Under the pieces are notes generated by a model. The model had not been told where the DNA came from. It made no database searches and saw only the letters and a list, made by a program, of their open reading frames with translations. This document shows, one piece after another, positions 31,333 through 40,333 of a stretch of 64,000 bases of DNA. The first letter of the stretch is position 1, and every line of letters starts with the position of its first letter. The position numbers and the translations under genes are program-made. Source of the stretch: an uncultured Bacteroidales bacterium (GTDB taxonomy: Bacteria > Bacteroidota > Bacteroidia > Bacteroidales > Paludibacteraceae); NCBI GenBank assembly GCA_903830915.1, contig CAIKVR010000375.1, forward strand, positions 1-64,000, read 5' to 3'.

Positions 31333-34300
31333 CTAAAATGCGAATTTTCGGCTTACACATTCTCCTATTTCATTCGTAAAACGGACTATATAAAGTCCTC
31401 TATCTAAATTCGTAATCAATCGACTAACATCTTTCGATTCTAGCAACTTTTTTCCCAGCAAGTTGTAAATCTGAATGGTTCCCACCTCGGAAGTATTGAT
31501 GGTTTTCCCTGATAACGAGATAGATAAGTCGGTGTTAGGGATTGCTATCCCGGTATCCTTACTTTTTGCTTTCACCACGTCCGCCCATTTATTGCTAAAA
31601 CGAAGTCCGGCAATTTTTCCGGTTGGGGTGGCGCGGAAAACGAGTCCCTGTATTTTTGTCAGGGCAGCGACAGGCGAAATAGTGGCTTCGGGTATTTCCG
31701 GTTCTGCACTGCCGATGCCGGGATTTATAAACACCGAAAGGGTTTCTGTACCGCTAGGTGCCGGGGTAATTTTCAATACAACCAGGTAGGTCGTGTTGAA
31801 ATTCAGCACCCTCGTTCCAAATACGCCGGCTTCAGTGGCGAATTGCACGCCAAGATTGAAACCCGATCCGCTTGTTTGCGGGATTAATTTCCCTCGATTG
31901 AAGGTGCCAAAGTAATTCTGGGAAAAGAATATAAAAGCATCATTAGATCTGATGGCCGAGAAATTAATCAATGCACTGAGATAAAATGGCCTTTCGGAGT
32001 ATTCCGAACCGGTACTGAGGGAATAAACGGAACTAAATCTGTTGGGGGAGCTCACAATTGCCTTTCCAGCCTTGTTATCAATATAGTTCAAGTAGCTCAA
32101 GGTGCTGTTCTCAACCGTGGGAGATACAAATGATGCCTGGATTGAATTAGACCATTCATTCTGAATAATAGGTGTGAGTACAGTACTTCCCTCATAAATA
32201 TTCCTTACCAAATCTGTGGTGTTTGTATTCAAAGCCTCCGTGGCAAAAAACGAGTTGTAGTCTATGGGCAATGTTTGTGAATAATGCACGATTTCGACAC
32301 CCGGAACTTTGTTGGATGAACCAGTATAATCACCGTTTGGAAAAAAATATTTTAATATTTTTGTTGGAGAGTTCGCATAGTTGAGCGTCACGTTAAGGAC
32401 GGTTTTAATCTGCCCCGGATCCGAAACCGTGATCTCAATCGAGTCTTTGCTCTGGTCTATCAACAATGCACAGGGCTGATCCACACTCACCGTCAATCCG
32501 GCATCAATCACCAAGTTACCTATAACATAAAACACAGCTCCCGTTAGTTTTTGAACGCTCTGTGTAACTGCCTGTAAGCTGCTTGTGTTGCTCAGAATTT
32601 TAATAGGCAGGTTGTTGGAATAACCTGGAACATCCGCCAAAACTATGTCTGGCACGATAATATAGGAATATGAGGCATTGGCAGGTTTGATACCATGAGA
32701 CATCCACACATTGAATACTGAATTCGTAACAGGAGTGGTAGGTTGCGACGTGTTTAGAATCGACCACATATTTGTACGGGCAGAATTAGACACTTTAATA
32801 TTGGTGGCTTGGGGGAAAACATAACTAACATTGTCGTGAAACACCCATTTTACAGCGGTATAAGCCATATCTGTTACTGTGGAAATAGCTGTACCGTCAA
32901 CAGTTACAGTTCCATGAAGCAGACTTTGTGCTAGGGTGGTGTTTACATTATTGGCATTGGTAGAAGTAATTCCAGCGCCCAAACAAACCGTTTCGTTATC
33001 GAACATAAACCACGATTTTTTGGCAGTAAGGCTCTGTTTGCTTAAATCCATTGCTGCCACACCGCACTGCCCATTGCTCACCCCGCCAACAAAAGTCGTG
33101 GTCTGGGTGGATTCACTAAACGTGGGCGTTTCTTGGGTAGCCGTAGTGCCTGGTATACGGGTCCAGTCCCACAATGGGAAAATGCTTGAAAATTCACTGG
33201 CATCCTTCATCAAACAAGTTGCCCCAAAAGGCAACCAAAAACCCTTCAGATTCTCGCCATTAATACTCTCAGTTCCTTGTGTACGGGCAGAACACATTTT
33301 GACAGATAAATGATATTTAGCTCTTCGATGAGCCATATAATCAGCTGTGTAAAACATTTTATTCCTGGTCAAAACATCATCTTTTGTGCCATTAATATGG
33401 TTTATCAAGTTTTGATAATCAACAGAAAAAGCAGGGTCAACTCCAATCATATTGGTCAAATAGGCCTTCAAGCTTGAACTTGAAATAGCAGCACTTCTAC
33501 TAATGTCTCGACCGGTGACTCCAAAATCATATTGTCCTCGCCGAATCAACCACTGATTGCCGTCAAGAGCTAAATTCCGTATAATCCCTATATAGGTAGC
33601 GGAGAATCCCATACTTAATCCCCGCATTAAATACATCCAGCTTGATATATCGCCAATAAACGACTCCCCATAACCACCATTGTAAATCTGTTGACCATGA
33701 AACAAAAAAGCATTATCCGACTGTATTCCATTATTTCCTTTTGAAGAAATAATGATAGTAGACTGAATATACTTTATACCAGTGCTAATATCGTTTGGAT
33801 TATTCTGTACCGTACCACGAATAAGTAAGCCGGAAGCTTCCCAAACCAAGTTGGCTCCAGTACAAGAAGATGAAGTGATGTTCACTGTCAAATACCCACA
33901 AGCAGAAGTCATAGTGGCAGGTTGAAGATAATTCTTCATCAATGCCAAAATGGGTCCAATCTCAAGTTGTTGACCAATATCCTGATACCACCAATTGACT
34001 GATGTGAATCCACCCGTAAACCATACGTTCAGTCCTTTTTCAATGCCTGCCAAAAGACTTACGGAAAGGGATGAACTCTTGTCGGTTTGTTCACAATAAG
34101 ACTTTGACATAAATTTAACACGTGTCAAATGATTTACCGGATCCCAATTGGTTCCGCTCTTGTCGGCGTAATCAATATCCGACCAACGACCAGTGCTCAG
34201 TTGGGAAGTTACTAAAGTGACATCACCTTTTGTACCATCGTAATATTTTGTATAAAGCCGGCTATAAAGTTCCGCCATTTCGTCTATGGCAGAGACCTTG

Positions 34301-34383
34301 ACAGAGCCCATTAAAAAGATAATTAAAATAAGAAGTATTTTTTTCAAAAAAAGAAATTTGGGTTTTGAGCTTTGTGTTTTCAT
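31333..34383 (-). CDS. PL8-family lyase fused to C-terminal YPQTLPIDY module and T9SS tail
   Basis: 1016 aa; NWWYQDIGQQLEIGP, IQSDNAFLFHGQQIYNGGYGESF, GRDISRSAA, GTESINGENLKGFW; module followed by T9SS tail. Confidence 0.87.
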   Translation of the reverse strand: MKTQSSKPKFLFLKKILLILIIFLMGSVKVSAIDEMAELYSRLYTKYYDGTKGDVTLVTSQLSTGRWSDIDYADKSGTNWDPVNHLTRVKFMSKSYCEQTDKSSSLSVSLLAGIEKGLNVWFTGGFTSVNWWYQDIGQQLEIGPILALMKNYLQPATMTSACGYLTVNITSSSCTGANLVWEASGLLIRGTVQNNPNDISTGIKYIQSTIIISSKGNNGIQSDNAFLFHGQQIYNGGYGESFIGDISSWMYLMRGLSMGFSATYIGIIRNLALDGNQWLIRRGQYDFGVTGRDISRSAAISSSSLKAYLTNMIGVDPAFSVDYQNLINHINGTKDDVLTRNKMFYTADYMAHRRAKYHLSVKMCSARTQGTESINGENLKGFWLPFGATCLMKDASEFSSIFPLWDWTRIPGTTATQETPTFSESTQTTTFVGGVSNGQCGVAAMDLSKQSLTAKKSWFMFDNETVCLGAGITSTNANNVNTTLAQSLLHGTVTVDGTAISTVTDMAYTAVKWVFHDNVSYVFPQATNIKVSNSARTNMWSILNTSQPTTPVTNSVFNVWMSHGIKPANASYSYIIVPDIVLADVPGYSNNLPIKILSNTSSLQAVTQSVQKLTGAVFYVIGNLVIDAGLTVSVDQPCALLIDQSKDSIEITVSDPGQIKTVLNVTLNYANSPTKILKYFFPNGDYTGSSNKVPGVEIVHYSQTLPIDYNSFFATEALNTNTTDLVRNIYEGSTVLTPIIQNEWSNSIQASFVSPTVENSTLSYLNYIDNKAGKAIVSSPNRFSSVYSLSTGSEYSERPFYLSALINFSAIRSNDAFIFFSQNYFGTFNRGKLIPQTSGSGFNLGVQFATEAGVFGTRVLNFNTTYLVVLKITPAPSGTETLSVFINPGIGSAEPEIPEATISPVAALTKIQGLVFRATPTGKIAGLRFSNKWADVVKAKSKDTGIAIPNTDLSISLSGKTINTSEVGTIQIYNLLGKKLLESKDVSRLITNLDRGLYIVRFTNEIGECVSRKFAF
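31570..32283 (-). repeat. YPQTLPIDY module copy 3 (C-terminal to PL8)
   Basis: YSQTLPIDYNSFF...STLSYLNYIDNKAGKAIV...FINPGIGSAEPEIPEAT...RATPTGKIAGLRFSNKWADVVK. Confidence 0.85.
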
Positions 34384-34415
34384 AATACTAAATTCTATTT
34401 TGTAGTGAGCTTATC

Positions 34416-35756
34416 CTATTTTTTTTGAGTAGATGTTATAAATTCAGTTTTATTCGTTTTCTTCCAATCTTCCAACCAAAGTTTGTATTGTTGAAGCTGT
34501 CCTGAATATTTTTTCTCAACAGCCAAATTAATCATTTCTCCCGGATCATTTTTGATGTTGAAAAGTTGCTCGCGCTGTTCCCCTCTGTCATAAAGGATAT
34601 ATTTGAATTTTGGCGTTCGAAGCATCCACCCATTAGTTACTCCCCTGTCGAACATGGTTTCCGAAACAATGAAGGGATGAAGCTCAGTGCTGTCTCCGTT
34701 GTTTTCCAAAACCGAACGAAGGCTTTTACCATGGCAAAGTATGGGCAATTTGACTTCTGAATAGTCGCATATTGTAGCGAAAAAATCAATGCAGCTATTC
34801 ACGAGTTGTCCCTTTACTTGTCCGGCATTTTTTGCTTTCGGGAGTCGTATAATAAGGGGTACATTTAGCACTTCTTCATACAAAACCGATTTCTGATTCC
34901 AATGGTGTGCTCCGAGTCCATCGCCATGATCACTCGAAAAAACAATGATTGTATTGTCCAGCAAATTGTTTGTTTTCAATGCTGAAATAATTTTTCCTAT
35001 TTCGCCATCAACCTGCTCTACCAATCTGTAATAAGCATCGCGATAAAGCCTCCATTCGTCCGCTGTAAAATTGGTCGTGGGGTACAATAGGCTTTTGTTA
35101 GTTGTTTGTTCCAAACGAATGGCGCTGGGCTCATAAGGCGCAATTGCATAGTTAAATGGTATATTTGGACACTCGGCCAACGGCGAAGGTTTGAGTTTTG
35201 TGTTTGGCAATTTTTCACCCCTTGCATACTCGCAAATGTTATGTGGATTATTAAAAGAGGCAACCATAAAAAAAGGAGTAAGGTGTTTTTCTGCAAGAAA
35301 CCCCGAACAAGCGTCAGCCAATCCACTATCGTTGAATTTGTGCAGTACCCTGAATCCCCATTCGTCTGACTCCATGCTTGCCGTCGGCAAATGCCATTTG
35401 CCAGCATAAGCGCATTCATAACCTGCATTTTTCAGAAGATTTCCGAGCGTATTTGGGCGAATCTCCTTTGCAATTTGTGACTCATTGACCATCATTTGAG
35501 TATAGCCCGAGGGTATTCCTGTAAACATACTAGCCCGTGATGGCGTACTCAAAGGGCTGGCACAGTAGGCATTTGTGAACCGAATTCCCTCTGTAGCCAA
35601 TAGGTCAATATTCGGGGTATTAAGATCTGTATTTCCTGCACAACTCATGACCGAAGCCGTTTGCTGATCGGTAAATATATACACTATGTTGGGTCTTTGT
35701 GCCAAACAACTGCTCGCCAAACAACTGCCTGCAATGCCGTACAAGAGTTTTTTCAT
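34416..35756 (-). CDS. S1-family sulfatase, Ser-type
   Basis: 446 aa; PNIVYIFTDQQTA, STPSRASMFTG (S-x-P-S-R formylglycine site), IIVFSSDHGDGLGAHHWNQKS. Confidence 0.93.
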   Translation of the reverse strand: MKKLLYGIAGSCLASSCLAQRPNIVYIFTDQQTASVMSCAGNTDLNTPNIDLLATEGIRFTNAYCASPLSTPSRASMFTGIPSGYTQMMVNESQIAKEIRPNTLGNLLKNAGYECAYAGKWHLPTASMESDEWGFRVLHKFNDSGLADACSGFLAEKHLTPFFMVASFNNPHNICEYARGEKLPNTKLKPSPLAECPNIPFNYAIAPYEPSAIRLEQTTNKSLLYPTTNFTADEWRLYRDAYYRLVEQVDGEIGKIISALKTNNLLDNTIIVFSSDHGDGLGAHHWNQKSVLYEEVLNVPLIIRLPKAKNAGQVKGQLVNSCIDFFATICDYSEVKLPILCHGKSLRSVLENNGDSTELHPFIVSETMFDRGVTNGWMLRTPKFKYILYDRGEQREQLFNIKNDPGEMINLAVEKKYSGQLQQYKLWLEDWKKTNKTEFITSTQKK

Positions 35757-35802
35757 TGCAATAAATGATATTCAGATGAATAACAGAATAAACTTTAATG
35801 TT

Positions 35803-37890
35803 TTATTTTAAATCTAGCATTTTAGTTTGCGTTGCCCCACCGGCACTACTTGACGTAAATGTAAAAGAAATACTAGATTTTTCTGCTGCATTTTTTCGCA
35901 TAATATTAACATTCAGCATTTTATTTGACCAATCGGGATTGGACGCTGAAATGGACAAACCGCTTTTTGTTTCCTTTATCATGAGCAAACAAGGCTGATC
36001 AACATCCACTGTATATAATTTGGTTGTAACTTTTCCTTTTTGATAAAATGCTATTTGCGTAATGCCCAATTCATTGTGACGAACCGCTTGTAAGTTAGAG
36101 TCATTTTGAATGAACTGAACAGGTAATTTCGACACATATTTGACCAACTCATTTTTCTCAATGTCAGGCACAATTATGTATTGATAGCTTTCGTTGGTCG
36201 GCTTCACGCCATGACTTAGCCAAAGAGAAAATACACCGGAAGTAAATTTTTTGTCAGAACCTTGCCCAATATCGCTCCAACTTCCGGTTTCTTCCATATT
36301 TCTTATGCTAATATCATATTTATCAGGAAATACATATCCAATTTTATCGTGCAATACCCATTTGATGTTCTGGAGCTTAGACTCACTGCCCGACTCCAAT
36401 ACTTTTCCATCCACCATCACATCTCCAACCAGGTAGCATTGGTTCAATGTGGTGTTCACTTCTTGTTTTGCAGTGGAAGCAATTCCAGTTCCCAACGCAA
36501 CAATTTCTTTATCGAAGAAAAACCAGGCTTTTTTTGCTTTTGTGTTGAATTTATTCATTGTCAAAACTGACATGCCATATTTTCCATCGGACACACCACC
36601 TACAAACTTCTCGGTTTGACTTTGATTCTGGGCTGTAAACCGAGGAACTGTGTCCGGACAAGTTACGCCCGGTACATGCGACCATTTCCAAAGTGGGAAA
36701 ATACTGGAATATTCGGTACCATTTCGGGTAATAAATTGAATACCAAACGGATTCCAATAACCATTTCGGTTATCGCCACTAAAGCTTTCGGTGCCAACAG
36801 TACGATCGGAGCACATTCTCACCGATGCATAATAGGCATTGCGCTGCTGAACCATAAAATCGCCATTCCAAAAATAGGTATTTCCCTGAAAACTGGAAGA
36901 GGCGCCAGTTCCGGCAAAATGATCCAATAAAGCCTGACATTCACTCTTTTTTTGTGGATTTAAGATAGAAATCATCGTTAATAATGGTACCATATAATTC
37001 TTTGTACCTCCATCAATGGCTATGCCTCTACCTTCGGCAGGGTCGTGAAACAATGAATTGCGGTACAACTTACAGGTAGTAAGGAAGTAGTTTGACAAAA
37101 CATCCAATCGTTGTGGTGTCAGTGCAAAACAGGTTCCTCTCACCATCATAGCATACGAAATTTGATCCTGCAAAAATGTGCGTCCATAACCGCAGTTGTA
37201 GAACTGGGCACCATGTTGAAAAAAGCTGTAATCTTCCTGGATACCAACCCCAAAGCTGCCATCGCCTTTTTGTATTTTTCCACTGTATTTCACAATTTCA
37301 AGCTGCATTTGAATACTGTCAAGTGCACTTCTCATATCAGCAGAATCTCTCAACAAAACACCTCTATGCAATTTCTGACCCATGATCCAAACCAGATTCT
37401 GACCTTCCACCCAACGCGATGTTGGTCGCATGGTCGATAAATAGGTAGTTCCTGTTAGAATCAAATCGTTGGAAATAAATCCCTGCATCAAAATCAGGAT
37501 TTTTTGCAGCGGAATTTGCTGTCCAATATCCATCACCCACCAATTTGAGCTTAAGCCCTTTTTGCTTTTAAACCAAAAATCAAGCCCCCGAGATATTGCC
37601 TCCAGCATAGCAGGAGATTGATATTCAGCATTTTTTGATGACTGATAGGAAGCAGCCATTTTTAGCAATCTATCCAAATGGGCGGTTGGAAAATCTTTCA
37701 CATAATCCAGATCCTGCCATTTGCCAGATGCATCTTGCGAAGTTCTGGTAGAAGTTGCAGTACTATGGCTTGCTGATAAATATTCCGCGTAAAATCTTGA
37801 TCTTACAGTTTCAATATCGGTCAATGCTTGTGCTTTAGAAGCTGTAAATACAAAGCAAATGAAGATAAATATCAGTGTCGATTTTTTCAT
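35803..37890 (-). CDS. PL8-family lyase without module or T9SS tail (start set at internal MKKSTL; ORF track start is 37917)
   Basis: SNWWVMDIGQQIPLQ, GIQEDYSFFQHGAQFYNCGYGRTF, GTESFSGDNRNGYWNPFG; ends FTFTSSSAGGATQTKMLDLK*. Confidence 0.87.
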   Translation of the reverse strand: MKKSTLIFIFICFVFTASKAQALTDIETVRSRFYAEYLSASHSTATSTRTSQDASGKWQDLDYVKDFPTAHLDRLLKMAASYQSSKNAEYQSPAMLEAISRGLDFWFKSKKGLSSNWWVMDIGQQIPLQKILILMQGFISNDLILTGTTYLSTMRPTSRWVEGQNLVWIMGQKLHRGVLLRDSADMRSALDSIQMQLEIVKYSGKIQKGDGSFGVGIQEDYSFFQHGAQFYNCGYGRTFLQDQISYAMMVRGTCFALTPQRLDVLSNYFLTTCKLYRNSLFHDPAEGRGIAIDGGTKNYMVPLLTMISILNPQKKSECQALLDHFAGTGASSSFQGNTYFWNGDFMVQQRNAYYASVRMCSDRTVGTESFSGDNRNGYWNPFGIQFITRNGTEYSSIFPLWKWSHVPGVTCPDTVPRFTAQNQSQTEKFVGGVSDGKYGMSVLTMNKFNTKAKKAWFFFDKEIVALGTGIASTAKQEVNTTLNQCYLVGDVMVDGKVLESGSESKLQNIKWVLHDKIGYVFPDKYDISIRNMEETGSWSDIGQGSDKKFTSGVFSLWLSHGVKPTNESYQYIIVPDIEKNELVKYVSKLPVQFIQNDSNLQAVRHNELGITQIAFYQKGKVTTKLYTVDVDQPCLLMIKETKSGLSISASNPDWSNKMLNVNIMRKNAAEKSSISFTFTSSSAGGATQTKMLDLK

Positions 37891-37990
37891 TTTGAGCATT
37901 GGTACAAATAAGTCCACTGAATAAAGTTAAAATTCATTTCTTTAGAGAACCGAAAATACTTTATACAGTGGACTTAAAATTACTTCTTAT

Positions 37991-40099
37991 TTAAAATGCG
38001 ATTTTTTGATTTGTAGTTTGTCCTTTTTCATTCGTGAAACGAACGATATATAAACCTGATACTAAATCAGTTTTCAAACTACTCACATCTTTTGCGTTTA
38101 ACACTTGTTTTCCCTGAAGGTTGAAAACACTTATTTCCCCTTTTTCAGAGCTGAAAATGTTTCTTCCTATAACTGTCAAAGAACTTGCTACGGTTTGGTT
38201 ATCTAAAGCTGTAGTATTACTTGGTGTTACCGAAGCAGAAGCAACTGATTGATACGAATCGGAAAAAGCAATATCTCCATCACCGATTGCCGATACCTTG
38301 TAGGTGTAAGGACTATTGGTTATTAAACCTGTTACGGCAACACTTTCGGTAGTTTGACCCGTAACAGTTATAACTTTCCGAACAACTAATGCGGCATCAG
38401 AAACTCTTACAACATAACCACCTGAAGCATTTGGAACTTGTGTCCAATTGGCAGTAAAACCAGTTGTAGTTATAGCAGAAGCAGTTCCAACAGTTGGTGC
38501 AGGAAGTGTTGCCGGATTAGTAGTCCGGGTAATGACCTGATATACTGAAAGTCCGCTGGTAAAGCTATTTTCAATCCTGAATTTTGTAGGTACAGTTCTC
38601 GATATTGAAATTACAAAAATACCTTCTACAGAATTCATTGTACTATAATTTCCAACAACAGCCCAACCATTTCCAACAAATTCCTTTACAACAAAACCTT
38701 TATTATCAGAACTGGACTTAGCATGAATTTCAATTTGCTCCACACTATTTACGGTTGGGAAAGCCAACATGCTGCCATAAGTGGAGTAATCTAACGATAT
38801 ATTGTTTACATGCACTTCCGCTTTTGGACCATTATTGCCCACTCCACGAATATAACCCTTTACCAAATCAAATCCATTTGCCGACGAACTCGGGAATACA
38901 CCAGCTATAGGATATGGAAATTCTGTTGAACCATTTAGTACTGTTCCCCAGGTTCCATCACCTAAATCCGTTCTAATGGTAGCTTTGTTATCAGTATTTG
39001 TAGAAATTACTTCTTTTGCAGGTATTGAAGGATCTGAATCACTAAAAGTAGTTCCGTTACCTTTTGATATTACTTTATAGTTATAAATAAGGCCGGAAGG
39101 TAAACCGGTAATAGCCAGACTTGCAGTGCCTTGACCTACAGCATTGGTTGTACTTACCAAATTTGAACCCAAATATACATTTACATCATAACCGACTGCA
39201 TTAGCATCCGGTGTCCAATGAGCTGTGAAACCTGTGGCGGAAATACCATCTGCATCCTGAACTGCCGGGGCAGTAAGCTTTGTAACATAAGGTTTAACAA
39301 CATCTGCCCAATTATCGCTAAAACGCATTCCTGCCATTTTACCAGTAAACGTGGCACGTATGTTTATCCCTTTTATATATAACAACTGTGATGGAGTGAT
39401 TGATGTAGTAGCTTCAGGAGTTACTGGCTCTGTGCCACCAATAACAGGATTTACAAACACCGAAATTATTTCGGTACCTCCAGCAGCAGCTGGAGAAATT
39501 TTTGCAACAACTAAATAAGTTGTATTTTTATTAAGCAATGTAGTACCATTCACAGCGGTTTCAGTATTAAATTGAACACCTAGCGAAAAACCCGCACCAT
39601 TTGTTACTACTTGAACTTTCCCTCGTTGAAAAGTACCTAGAATTTGACTGCCAAACATAAGAAAAGGATCAGCACTTCTAAAGGATGACATATTTATCAA
39701 TGTGCTCAGATAAAATGGTTTCCCTGTGTAAGCAGTATTTAAAGATGTTAGCGGATAGTAAGCGTTATTTCTGGTTGGTGTTGCTGGTGAAAACACAATA
39801 TTCTTTCCAAGGTTATTGTCAATGTAGTTTGAATAACTTAATGTACTGGCTTCAACTGTTGGAGATACCAATGGTGTTACTGCATATTGAAAAGTCCATT
39901 CATTTGGTAGAATGGGTGTTGCAGGCGATGGAGCTGGTGTTTGATTAGGATATACATCTCGTACCAAATCGGTACCGTTAACGTTTATAGCCGATGCAGC
40001 AAAAAACTGGCTATAATCAATGGGCAAGGTTTGTGGATAAATTGCTTTTGCCGCCAAAGTCAACCCACAAAGAGCTAATAATAATGTAATTTTTTTCAT
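37991..40099 (-). CDS. T9SS cargo protein: YPQTLPIDY module, FnIII, FGDGTWG module, FnIII, T9SS tail
   Basis: 702 aa; module aa ~21-269; LGDGTWGTV...ITRTT block; tail ISVFNLQGKQVLNAKDVSSLKTDLVSGLYIVRFTNEKGQTTNQKIAF. Confidence 0.75.
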   Translation of the reverse strand: MKKITLLLALCGLTLAAKAIYPQTLPIDYSQFFAASAINVNGTDLVRDVYPNQTPAPSPATPILPNEWTFQYAVTPLVSPTVEASTLSYSNYIDNNLGKNIVFSPATPTRNNAYYPLTSLNTAYTGKPFYLSTLINMSSFRSADPFLMFGSQILGTFQRGKVQVVTNGAGFSLGVQFNTETAVNGTTLLNKNTTYLVVAKISPAAAGGTEIISVFVNPVIGGTEPVTPEATTSITPSQLLYIKGINIRATFTGKMAGMRFSDNWADVVKPYVTKLTAPAVQDADGISATGFTAHWTPDANAVGYDVNVYLGSNLVSTTNAVGQGTASLAITGLPSGLIYNYKVISKGNGTTFSDSDPSIPAKEVISTNTDNKATIRTDLGDGTWGTVLNGSTEFPYPIAGVFPSSSANGFDLVKGYIRGVGNNGPKAEVHVNNISLDYSTYGSMLAFPTVNSVEQIEIHAKSSSDNKGFVVKEFVGNGWAVVGNYSTMNSVEGIFVISISRTVPTKFRIENSFTSGLSVYQVITRTTNPATLPAPTVGTASAITTTGFTANWTQVPNASGGYVVRVSDAALVVRKVITVTGQTTESVAVTGLITNSPYTYKVSAIGDGDIAFSDSYQSVASASVTPSNTTALDNQTVASSLTVIGRNIFSSEKGEISVFNLQGKQVLNAKDVSSLKTDLVSGLYIVRFTNEKGQTTNQKIAF
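39293..40039 (-). repeat. YPQTLPIDY module copy 4 (N-terminal)
   Basis: YPQTLPIDYSQFF...FVNPVIGGTEPVTPEATTS...RATFTGKMAGMRFSDNWADVVK. Confidence 0.85.
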
Positions 40100-40256
40100 G
40101 TGAATGTTTTTTTGTTTATTTATTTGTTGTAATTAAAAGTTTGTGCATTTATTCATATTTATCTGATATTTATTTTTTAAAACATCATGAATCTTCTTGT
40201 ATCTTATTCTTTTATGCAAAGATATATTCGAAAATTTTGCAGAAAGTGATAGAAAA

Positions 40257-40283
40257 GTTCGTTTTATTTGATAGAATTGTTCA
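40257..40283 (-). promoter_or_regulatory. 27-bp operator-like element upstream of the 40099 transcription unit
   Basis: + strand GTTCGTTTTATTTGATAGAATTGTTCA; -7 box TATCTTTG (minus strand) at 40217-40224. Confidence 0.7.
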
Positions 40284-40333
40284 AAAAGCAAACGGTAGTA
40301 TTTACCGCTTGCATTTACAAAATTTTCAACTAA

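Noticed and set aside
35018-35428. 136-aa minus-strand ORF overlapping the sulfatase
   Set aside because: Alternative frame of the sulfatase gene; the sulfatase frame carries all conserved motifs.
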